From positions 237,206-301,205 of the forward strand of contig NZ_AYZB01000035.1 in NCBI RefSeq assembly GCF_001436415.1: DNA of 64,000 nucleotides, written 5' to 3'. The notes under the pieces are model-generated. The model did no database searches, was not told the origin of the DNA, and saw nothing but the letters and a program-made list of their open reading frames with translations. Below, piece after piece: positions 27,067 through 35,305 of the stretch; position 1 is the first letter of the stretch; each line of letters starts with the position of its first letter. This DNA is from Latilactobacillus graminis DSM 20719. Its GTDB lineage: Bacteria; Bacillota; Bacilli; Lactobacillales; Lactobacillaceae. The translations under genes were made by a program, and so were the position numbers.

Positions 27067-28278
27067 TTAAGGGAAGAGTTTTTGGAGATAGGATTGTTTT
27101 AAAATTTTTAGTTTTTCCACTTTAGACTGCTGGAGTGTTATAGTTTGATCGAGTTTTTGAAAAAAATTTCCAATTTTTTTTTGTTCAGTTATTTCTTTTG
27201 GGACGTAAAATCTTGCTTCTTTAACATCATTAGAGTTAATTGATTCAAATGTTGACCCTGAACTGATTCTCTCCCAGTATCCTGAGTATTTTATTTTCTC
27301 CAATAAATAATAAATGAAGTCTGTTCCTTTAACGCTAGCAACCCCTCGTCCTATAACTACGGTATATTTTGTTTTAGCCACATCTCCAACAGGTGCACGT
27401 ACACTTAATAATAAATCTCCTTTTTGTGCAATTTTAGTTACTTGTGTTGTCCAAACTCTGGGATAGACTTCACCATTTTTTATATCCGCATTACCTTGTA
27501 CTAAAATCCAGTCATTAGGATTGTCAGTGTAATTTTCCGATTTGGGTGACTGCCCCATTGTAATTTTTGCAATGCCACTTAACTTATTTTGTTTCCAATC
27601 ACCTTTAAATTTGCTGAATCTTAATTGAGGAGTAGGCTGACCTGTAGAAGGAAACATTTGTTGTAAATATCCCCGTTTCATTTTCTTAAGCAGCTCCAAC
27701 TTACGCTGCTGAAGTGCAATAGTATGATCCAATTTTTGAAAGAAGTCTCCGATTTTTTCTTGTTCTTTAAAATCAGATACCACTGATATAATCAATTTAT
27801 TTAGATCCGGTAGATTTACAGACTGAACAGTCGTTCCGGTTTTAATGATTTTCTTTAAAATATATGCTTCTTTCGATTGGAGTTCAGCGACAAAAAAATT
27901 TACGTTTAATTTGGATTGATCAAAAAGCAAAGCTTTGATATCTTGATTAATTGCAACATCAATAGTCGGTATGCTTAAAGGAAATCGCTTAGCTAATATT
28001 CCACTTCTAGTAACAATTAATGGGGTTCCAGCATCTACCATTCTAGTTTTATTATCAATAATCGCCTTTTTTGTTATCGTATATGTTCCATTTGAGACGT
28101 ATTTATTCTTGATTTCTTGTGACGACAACCAGACTATATTTCCATTCCAATACTCCGGGTTATCTTTGAAAGGTGTTGCCCCACCAATTAATTTAATTTT
28201 GGATTGAAATTCCACTTGTTCCCAATCGTCAGTAAAGCCTCTAAACCGGAGTTCTGGTTGCTTTTTTTGCTCCTTCAT
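27067..28278 (-). CDS. hsdS: Type I restriction-modification specificity subunit, expressed copy
   Basis: A 403-residue HsdS that chooses the DNA target for the HsdM methylase and the HsdRMS nuclease. Two recognition domains (about 18-175 and 215-375), each followed by a conserved helix (LQQRKLELLKKMKRGYLQQ and LQQSKVEKLKILKQSYLQK). The start abuts the hsdM stop with no gap, so it is translated with hsdRM. Both the 14-bp and the 31-bp repeats shared with the inverted copy lie inside this gene. The target sequence cannot be read from the protein. Confidence 0.95.
   Translation of the reverse strand: MKEQKKQPELRFRGFTDDWEQVEFQSKIKLIGGATPFKDNPEYWNGNIVWLSSQEIKNKYVSNGTYTITKKAIIDNKTRMVDAGTPLIVTRSGILAKRFPLSIPTIDVAINQDIKALLFDQSKLNVNFFVAELQSKEAYILKKIIKTGTTVQSVNLPDLNKLIISVVSDFKEQEKIGDFFQKLDHTIALQQRKLELLKKMKRGYLQQMFPSTGQPTPQLRFSKFKGDWKQNKLSGIAKITMGQSPKSENYTDNPNDWILVQGNADIKNGEVYPRVWTTQVTKIAQKGDLLLSVRAPVGDVAKTKYTVVIGRGVASVKGTDFIYYLLEKIKYSGYWERISSGSTFESINSNDVKEARFYVPKEITEQKKIGNFFQKLDQTITLQQSKVEKLKILKQSYLQKLFP
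27686..27716 (-). repeat. 31-bp inverted repeat, central copy in expressed hsdS
   Basis: Exact reverse complement of 25380-25410; spans the central conserved helix. The two copies enclose about 2.3 kb that contains the 3' halves of both hsdS genes and the recombinase. Confidence 0.9.
28215..28228 (-). repeat. 14-bp inverted repeat, 5' copy in expressed hsdS
   Basis: Reverse complement of 24856-24869. It lies just inside the hsdS start, upstream of the first recognition domain. Confidence 0.8.
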
Positions 28279-29829
28279 TTAATCAGACTCCTTTTTCGTT
28301 GATACGAGCTGTGCTTCCATTTCTGAAAATTCTTTTTCTAATTTTGCAATTTCTAAATCGATGGCTGCAATTTCTTTTTTGACCTCATCAATATCGATTG
28401 GTTCTTCTTCTTCGAAAGTATCGACATAACGCGGTATATTAAGGTTAAAATCGTTTTCTTTTATTTCATCAAAAGTTGCGACATGGGCATATTTTTCAAC
28501 ATTTTCCCTATTCTCGTATGCAGCAATAATTTTCTCAATATCTTCTTGGCGGATTTTATTGCTATTCTTTTGCTTCTCAAAATCATTTGAAGCATCAATA
28601 AATAACACATCATCTGCTACTCGATTTTTTTCTAAAATAATAATAATCGTTGGAATACTTGTATTCGTAAAAATCTTAGCCGGTAATCCAATAACAGCAG
28701 AGATATTATGATTATTTAGTAATTGTTCACGAATTTTACCTTCCGCAGCACCTCTAAATAAAACACCATGTGGCAATACGATTGCCATTCGCCCGTCTTG
28801 TTTTAAATGATAAAGACTGTGTAGTAAAAACGCAAAATCAGCTTTTGATTTAGGTGCGACTCCCATTCTAAAGCGTGGATCATCTTCTCGGTTCGTATTA
28901 TCCCAATTTTGAGAATATGGTGGATTTGCCATAACAGCATCAAACATTCTTGGTGTATCAACACCATCAACCACACCGTCCGGCCAATCACTATTTAATG
29001 TATCGGCATTGTGAAGCTTAATATCGTTATATTCAACGCCGTTCATGATTAGATTCATTCTCGCTAAGTTATACGTTGCTGTAATCAATTCTTGACCATA
29101 ATACTTGATTGCGCCACGTGTCCCTGCATTTTTCATATACGATGCAGTTGTTAATAACAATGATCCTGACCCCATCGCTGGGTCATATAAACTGTAAGAC
29201 TCCATATCTTCACGACCGCTTGTTAAAATTCGGGCCATAATATCTGAAACTTCATGTGGCGTATAGAATTCCCCGGCTTTAGCACCTGAATTTGCGGCAA
29301 ACATCCCAATTAAATATTCATATAAATCACCAAGGACGTCTGAATCTTCATCCATTTCAATCTGATTAATCAGATTAATCCAATCAATCATCGTAGCCGT
29401 TCTAGTTTGTGCATTATTCCCCAAACCACTTGAGGTTAAATCCATATCTGAAAAAATACCCGCAAAGTTAATTCGTGCATCAATTCGTACGCCTTGTTCA
29501 AATCGAGTCAAGGCATCTGAAACCATCATTATATTAAATTTATCTTCAGTGATTGCTTGTTGCCAGTCAGAAAACATATCACCTGGTTGGATCACATAAC
29601 CTAATTTTTTCTGCATGAAATCAGCAGCTCTTGTTGGATCTTGTTGCCAGATATCGTTCCATGATTCCCCACGCGAGACACTTTCTAACCAGCCTTGCGC
29701 TTTTTCTGAGAGAAACTTATAAAACATAACTCCAAAAATGTAATCTTTATACTGTGAAGGTGAAATTTTTCCTCTAGTTTCATTTAATGTTTTCCAAATA
29801 ATTGCTTTTTTATCACTGGTTAATGCCAT
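28279..29829 (-). CDS. hsdM: Type I restriction-modification methyltransferase subunit
   Basis: A 516-residue N6-adenine DNA methyltransferase. An N-terminal helical HsdM_N domain (about 1-135) is followed by the methylase domain with the SAM-binding DPAMGSGSLLL (216-226) and the catalytic NPPY (302-305). The C-terminus is a coiled-coil segment that docks to HsdS. Start 2 bp after the hsdR stop (SD GGAG inside the hsdR end) and abutting hsdS, so the three genes are one operon. Confidence 0.97.
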   Translation of the reverse strand: MALTSDKKAIIWKTLNETRGKISPSQYKDYIFGVMFYKFLSEKAQGWLESVSRGESWNDIWQQDPTRAADFMQKKLGYVIQPGDMFSDWQQAITEDKFNIMMVSDALTRFEQGVRIDARINFAGIFSDMDLTSSGLGNNAQTRTATMIDWINLINQIEMDEDSDVLGDLYEYLIGMFAANSGAKAGEFYTPHEVSDIMARILTSGREDMESYSLYDPAMGSGSLLLTTASYMKNAGTRGAIKYYGQELITATYNLARMNLIMNGVEYNDIKLHNADTLNSDWPDGVVDGVDTPRMFDAVMANPPYSQNWDNTNREDDPRFRMGVAPKSKADFAFLLHSLYHLKQDGRMAIVLPHGVLFRGAAEGKIREQLLNNHNISAVIGLPAKIFTNTSIPTIIIILEKNRVADDVLFIDASNDFEKQKNSNKIRQEDIEKIIAAYENRENVEKYAHVATFDEIKENDFNLNIPRYVDTFEEEEPIDIDEVKKEIAAIDLEIAKLEKEFSEMEAQLVSTKKESD

Positions 29830-29831
29830 TC

Positions 29832-32800
29832 TTATTCTCCTAGGTATTGATTATTAGATAACGATTCGTATAACTTCATTAATTCATCTTCAAAATCCGC
29901 TGTCTCAAAAAAACCAATATTTTCTTTCGTTTCTATTTCTTGTAATTTATCATTTAGTTTTGGATTATCATTCAACCCAACACTTGGTAAATATAACTCA
30001 TAGGCCTCATAAATAATGTTGCCGTTGTAGTTTTTATCCGCCGACCAACGTCTAATTTTTAATTCTTCCTGATTAGAGCGGATTTTTTTACGTGTTGCTT
30101 TTAGGCTTTCAGTATCAAAGTGCTTTTGATAAGTACCGTCTTCAATTCCATCTAACACTTCATTAATTTCATTTCGTCCGTTCTCATCCATTGAGACAAT
30201 ATGATCCTCAACCGATTTTCGATTTTCTTCAATCGTTACATCGATATATTGGTTCAAAAGATCAACTAGTGCGTCATAATCGATAATTTCATTTGCATAA
30301 GCTTGAATTGAAATCTTGATATGACTCAGATTGACTTTTATTTCATCTGGGAGAGTCTCATTAACGTCATTTAGTCGTGCTTGAAAGGCACTGAATTCAT
30401 CAACATTCGTTATCGGTAATGTTATTTTTTCACCTGTCTCCTTACCATTTTGATCCAACCTATCAACTTCCGTTCCAATGACATAGCCACCTTGAATTAA
30501 CCTTTGTACCTTATGATTTATCTCTGCACCCAATGTGACAAACTCTTGTTTTTCCTTTTCAGAACGAGGTATCTGTGAAAAATCATCCCCGCTTAATTCC
30601 TTCAAGCGCTTAATCTGTGGTGCTAATTTTTCAATTTGAGTCGCTGGTTTCGGTGCTAAAATTTTTTTATTAAATAGATCTTGTTGTTCACTCTCATCCG
30701 GGTCTTTTTCCGAATCGCTGGCACTATCATTGCCACCCTTTGTATAGATAACCAATGCACGCTTAACATTTTCCTCCATCACTTCACCTTTTCGATAAAA
30801 ACGAACCTTACCGTGTGGCTTTGCGTTTCGGTTGATTGTTCGGTTAGTTCTCGACATTGCTTGAATTAACATGCCTTCTTTTAAAATTTTATCCATATAA
30901 ATAATATTAAGATATTTTGAATCAAATCCTGTCAATAGCTGATCAGAAACAATAATTAAATCCAATCGATCTTGATCATTATTACGATTGTATGGCTTCT
31001 TCCTTGCAATTCGCTTGGATAGATCATTTAAATACAATCTTTCCGGATCGTTAGATTCTAAGAAATTCTGTGTTCCATAAAATTCAGAATAGTTTTCCAT
31101 TGCATCTTTCAAAGACTGTTGTAAATTTGAAGTTCCTGCGCCGTTATCCTCATCACGAGAATATGTCATTGCGACTCGTAAATTAGGGGCAAGCTTCCGA
31201 AATAAATTATAATAAGCTGCAACTGCTTGCTTACCCGACACAGCAAAAATTCCTTGAAATTGATTTGGCTTTCTAACCCCCATTTCAATTGGTCCTGCTG
31301 ATGTATCCTGCCAATGATCCACAATATCTTGAACAACAGATTGACGATATGGCAAACTCGTATATAATTCTTTTTCTAATTCTTGCTCTGTTAAATCATC
31401 TTGTTTATCAATTTCTGCCTGTGATTGATAATACGTCACATCAAATCCCAATACATTGCCGTCACCAATTGCATCCTTAATGGTATAACGATGTAATCTT
31501 GGTCCAAAAATGTCATGCGTCGAAATATTCTTTGATGTTGTCACATCATTGATTTCATCACTATAAAAGTTAGGTGTTCCAGTAAATCCGAACCACGTTG
31601 TGTTTGGTAAAGCAGTCTTAATTCGTTTGACAGAATCGCCACTAGCTGATCGATGTGCTTCATCCATCAAAATGACCATCCGATCGTCAGACGTAAATTT
31701 ACCAGACTTAACCGCCTTATCTAATCCCTGAACCGTGATTAAATAGATATGTGACGCATCATTTCTACTCAATTCACGTTTTAATTGATGACCATTGACT
31801 ACTTTAATGCGCTTTTTAAACGTTGTATAAGCATAAGCCTTAAAGTTTTCAAATGTTTGATTAACCAAATCTACCCGATCAACAACAAATAAAACATTTC
31901 GAACTTTTGGCATCGAAGCTAGTAGTTGGGCAACCTTAAATGAAGTTACAGTCTTACCTGACCCCGTCGTATGCCAGATGTAGCCGCCACCCTTTTCAAC
32001 AAAATTATTCGCATTCATTTGTTTCATTCTGTCCAAAATTGCGCGCGTTGCTTGAATTTGATAAGAACGCATGACCATCAAATTATCATTAGCTGCATCC
32101 GGAATCATATTAACAGTCACTAACCGATGTAGTGCAGGAATATCTATTACTTGATGGATAAATTCCATCGTATCGGTAATATCGGCTCCATGATTGTCCC
32201 GCCAGCCAAATACAAAATCTTTATTGTAAGCTTCGGCTGTCGGATTCTTTGGTCGTGCAAAATAATGTGCTGAATGTTGCGAAAGAATAAATTGCACCTG
32301 TACAAATGAAAATAAGCCTTCATACATCCCATCACCCGCATATTTCTGGAACTGTTCAAAGGCATTCCACTGGTTTTGTAAGGATTCATCTTTTTCTTCG
32401 ATATGAGCGACTGGAAGTCCATTAATCAACAAGAGAATATCAACACGTCTTTTTTTGCTGAGCGTAAACGGTAATTTATCAAATGTAATTTGATTAACTA
32501 CTTCGTATTGAGACCTGCCTCCCGCTACTTCATCACCATAAAAAATTTCAATTTCTAATTGTGATCCGTCATCCCGCATTAATGGGATTGTTCCAATTCC
32601 ACCGGCACCTGCTAACATCAATTGTGAATCGTATGGTGTCTTATTTTTATTTAATTCTGTTACCAAGGACTGAAACTCATCGTCACTTAATAATTTATTA
32701 TCTAACTTAATTCGATTATTTCGATTGATAATGTCCCGCCAATGTTGATAAAGAACATCGGTATTCTTATTTGATAAATCTTTTCGGTAGTCCCATCCTT

Positions 32801-32858
32801 CATCTTGCAATTTCGTAATTACAGCATTTTCAAATTTATCTTCAGCCATTAGACGCAT
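29832..32858 (-). CDS. hsdR: Type I restriction endonuclease subunit R
   Basis: A 1008-residue motor-nuclease of the HsdR family. The N-terminal nuclease domain carries the E-x-K type motif in VAHIEEKDES. The SF2 translocase has Walker A TTGSGKTVTS (about 293-302), DEAH in LMDEAHRS (about 397) and further helicase motifs such as FTGTP and SRTNRT. Unmethylated target DNA triggers translocation and cleavage. First gene of hsdRMS. The ATG at 32858 is used (AGGA 7 nt upstream); a second in-frame ATG at 32849 is possible. Confidence 0.96.
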   Translation of the reverse strand: MRLMAEDKFENAVITKLQDEGWDYRKDLSNKNTDVLYQHWRDIINRNNRIKLDNKLLSDDEFQSLVTELNKNKTPYDSQLMLAGAGGIGTIPLMRDDGSQLEIEIFYGDEVAGGRSQYEVVNQITFDKLPFTLSKKRRVDILLLINGLPVAHIEEKDESLQNQWNAFEQFQKYAGDGMYEGLFSFVQVQFILSQHSAHYFARPKNPTAEAYNKDFVFGWRDNHGADITDTMEFIHQVIDIPALHRLVTVNMIPDAANDNLMVMRSYQIQATRAILDRMKQMNANNFVEKGGGYIWHTTGSGKTVTSFKVAQLLASMPKVRNVLFVVDRVDLVNQTFENFKAYAYTTFKKRIKVVNGHQLKRELSRNDASHIYLITVQGLDKAVKSGKFTSDDRMVILMDEAHRSASGDSVKRIKTALPNTTWFGFTGTPNFYSDEINDVTTSKNISTHDIFGPRLHRYTIKDAIGDGNVLGFDVTYYQSQAEIDKQDDLTEQELEKELYTSLPYRQSVVQDIVDHWQDTSAGPIEMGVRKPNQFQGIFAVSGKQAVAAYYNLFRKLAPNLRVAMTYSRDEDNGAGTSNLQQSLKDAMENYSEFYGTQNFLESNDPERLYLNDLSKRIARKKPYNRNNDQDRLDLIIVSDQLLTGFDSKYLNIIYMDKILKEGMLIQAMSRTNRTINRNAKPHGKVRFYRKGEVMEENVKRALVIYTKGGNDSASDSEKDPDESEQQDLFNKKILAPKPATQIEKLAPQIKRLKELSGDDFSQIPRSEKEKQEFVTLGAEINHKVQRLIQGGYVIGTEVDRLDQNGKETGEKITLPITNVDEFSAFQARLNDVNETLPDEIKVNLSHIKISIQAYANEIIDYDALVDLLNQYIDVTIEENRKSVEDHIVSMDENGRNEINEVLDGIEDGTYQKHFDTESLKATRKKIRSNQEELKIRRWSADKNYNGNIIYEAYELYLPSVGLNDNPKLNDKLQEIETKENIGFFETADFEDELMKLYESLSNNQYLGE

Positions 32859-32903
32859 CCCCGTATCCTAAATATTTAAGCTAAACTCAATAAATACAGC
32901 CTA

Positions 32904-32909
32904 ATTATA
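32904..32909 (-). promoter_or_regulatory. Likely -10 of hsdRMS
   Basis: TGTTATAAT (extended -10 type) on the minus strand, 45 nt before the hsdR ATG and after the stop of the upstream ATPase gene. The -35 is poor. Confidence 0.4.
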
Positions 32910-32959
32910 ACAAAGTTAAGATGTATTACTATCATCTATTTTGCTTTGAGGGCTTGCAC

Positions 32960-35107
32960 CTAATAACTTTCGTCTAAAATATCCAACCATGCCATTATGT
33001 TTCTTCTATTACTTTTAACTATCAAATCTCCCGCCATTTGTTCTACATGATACTTATCCTTCTTATACAGTACCGCCAACATAAATCGAACTGCATTTTG
33101 AACTTCTTTACTAGATATCGCGTTATAGTCCGCAAAGGTCGGTCCGTGTGACAATGAATTAACCACATCCAACATATTCATAAATTGATCTTTAAATTTA
33201 TCTCCAACTTCATAAAATTCCATCAGCGAATCTATTGAAGCCCTGGTTGCGTACTCTAGCTTATAATGCGTCCGTGCATGTGACTCAAATACTAATCGTG
33301 CCTTATTACCGTAAGATAAGAAATTATCTTCACCTATCTTTGTATTTGATAATTTCGCAAATTCAAAGATTCCTTTAAAGTTGGATTGGTAATAATCAGA
33401 ATAATTCTGTCGTTCAAATCTATCTACCTTTTTTATTGTACTTTCACCAAATTCATTTTTTCTTATTTTATAGAAAGCTGTTAACTGATTATCAGATCCA
33501 TACCCAATATTATGAAAGTCCAATGAAGAATGCGTAAATAGAAATAACTGACAGTGTAATTGCTTTATTTTTTTTATAAATTTATTTATTAATTCAGTTA
33601 GATAGTATCGATTGTCATTATCAAGGCTAGTTATAGGATCATCTATAATTACTAAACTTACCTGCTTCATTAATGACTCTTCCGGTCTTTCAAATAAATC
33701 ATAGTAAAAGTGTAAGAAACCTAAAAGTCTTCTCTCGCCTTCACTCAAATCTTTATTTCTAATACTAAACTCTGATGACTTATGTCTGATAATATAATGT
33801 TGATTATCAGCAGCTATCTCTAATCGAAAGTCAATCCCTAAAATGACAAATTGCTGATTGACTAAATCTTGAAAAGGTTTTAGATCAGAATTAACCACTT
33901 TTTGGTCTGACATCCACTGTTCATTTTCCTTCAAAACTGTACTATTTTTTAATACAGCTTCTTCAATCTCTTTAATATTTTTAACGAATGCTTTTATTTG
34001 TTGATTCTCTTTTAATTGTTGACCTACCCATGATTTTGCAATTTGCTCAATTCTATCTATTTTTTGATTAATAATTCTTATTTCTTTATTTATCAATTCT
34101 CTCTTATTCTCTATATTATTATTAAATTTAATAATTTCTGAAAATAAAGTACTCTCAACTGTAAAAGTATTCATTGTATTCTGAATCTTGTTAGTTATTA
34201 TTTCTATGAGTTGATTTATCTTTTTCAAAAGTTCTTCATTTTGTTCTAAAGTTGGTAAAGCCTGTATTGAATTACAGAGTTGAACTAAGTCATTTTTAAA
34301 ATTTTCTAATGAAGATATTAACTTAGCATGAGTTGTATTCGTTTTTTCATTGATTAATTTTGACACTCTTTGAGTATCAAAATTATTTCCACAAAATTCA
34401 CACTTTAAAGTATTTTCATTCATGTTATGTATGTGCAATCCTTCTTTAATCCATATAGCGACTTCATTAGAAACTCCAATTGATGGTATCATTGTTGGTT
34501 CTTCTAATGCCTTTACCAACTTAGTAAATCGTTCCCTATTAACATTAACTTGGAAATCTAAATCCCGACTTTCAGATTCAAGTAACTTTTTTTCTCGTTC
34601 TAATTCTTCGGAGGAATTTTCTTTAATATCAAATTCTTTAATGTCTGAATACCAAAGTGTTAAAGCCTTTATAGGGTCTGTTTTAGCTTTTTGTTTTTGT
34701 TTAATATTTGTATTAAGCTTAAACTGTTTTCTTGCCTTGTCTAACGTAGTATTTAAAATTTGAAATACTTCGTTTTTTTCTTCTCTAAGTTTAATATTTA
34801 AGCTTTCCGTTTGCTGGCTAATATTTACATTAGCTGAGGATATTCTTTCAATATTCTCTTCAATGTTTATGACTTCGTTACCAACTGTTAGCTTTACACC
34901 ATTAATTTCATCTTGTGCCAGAATATTCTCCCTTACATAATCTGTATTGAAGATCCGATGCAATGGCTCCTGATCCAACAGCCAATTTGAAAGAGCAGTC
35001 TTTCCACTTCCGTTTGTTCCAAAAAAGATATTTACTTTTGAAAGTGTCTCATCATAAGAAAAATGTTTAAACGACTTACTATTAACATCTTCTATTCTAT
35101 TAATCAT
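32960..35107 (-). CDS. RloC/PrrC-like ATPase, candidate anticodon nuclease
   Basis: A 715-residue AAA_13-type protein. The ABC/SMC-like ATPase is split: Walker A GTNGSGKT (30-37) at the N-terminus, then after long coiled coils the signature LSEGE (454-458), Walker B VIIDD (486-490) and H526 in FTHSS. In the middle, C236-x2-C239 (CEFC) at the turn of the coiled coil is a zinc hook. After the ATPase, a C-terminal domain has R604-x3-E608 and H654 (NSLSHGP), the kind of triad used by PrrC and RloC to cut tRNA anticodon loops. It lies next to hsdRMS, as prrC and rloC often do. tRNase activity is inferred; a zinc-hook SMC-like defence ATPase is the alternative. Confidence 0.72.
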   Translation of the reverse strand: MINRIEDVNSKSFKHFSYDETLSKVNIFFGTNGSGKTALSNWLLDQEPLHRIFNTDYVRENILAQDEINGVKLTVGNEVINIEENIERISSANVNISQQTESLNIKLREEKNEVFQILNTTLDKARKQFKLNTNIKQKQKAKTDPIKALTLWYSDIKEFDIKENSSEELEREKKLLESESRDLDFQVNVNRERFTKLVKALEEPTMIPSIGVSNEVAIWIKEGLHIHNMNENTLKCEFCGNNFDTQRVSKLINEKTNTTHAKLISSLENFKNDLVQLCNSIQALPTLEQNEELLKKINQLIEIITNKIQNTMNTFTVESTLFSEIIKFNNNIENKRELINKEIRIINQKIDRIEQIAKSWVGQQLKENQQIKAFVKNIKEIEEAVLKNSTVLKENEQWMSDQKVVNSDLKPFQDLVNQQFVILGIDFRLEIAADNQHYIIRHKSSEFSIRNKDLSEGERRLLGFLHFYYDLFERPEESLMKQVSLVIIDDPITSLDNDNRYYLTELINKFIKKIKQLHCQLFLFTHSSLDFHNIGYGSDNQLTAFYKIRKNEFGESTIKKVDRFERQNYSDYYQSNFKGIFEFAKLSNTKIGEDNFLSYGNKARLVFESHARTHYKLEYATRASIDSLMEFYEVGDKFKDQFMNMLDVVNSLSHGPTFADYNAISSKEVQNAVRFMLAVLYKKDKYHVEQMAGDLIVKSNRRNIMAWLDILDESY

Positions 35108-35226
35108 TTTACTTCATCCCTTCTAAATTAGATATATCACAGATAATTATATATGTTTTGAAAAAATTAAAACTTTTATTTTCTCATTACAGAGTAACTT
35201 AAAGCGCAATTAACTTACTCACTTTA

Positions 35227-35232
35227 ATTATA
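35227..35232 (-). promoter_or_regulatory. Possible -10 of the RloC-like gene
   Basis: A perfect TATAAT on the minus strand about 120 nt upstream of the ATG. The -35 match is poor. Confidence 0.35.
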
Positions 35233-35259
35233 GCGAAAGTATTTAAATAAGAAATATGT

Positions 35260-35303
35260 AAATAGCCCGCCCAAATTGCATTCACAATCTAGGCGGGCTA
35301 TTT
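35260..35303 (-). terminator. Terminator after polC
   Basis: A 12-bp stem (AAATAGCCCGCC/GGCGGGCTATTT) with a 20-nt loop right at the polC stop. It separates polC from the defence island. Confidence 0.85.
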
Positions 35304-35305
35304 AA

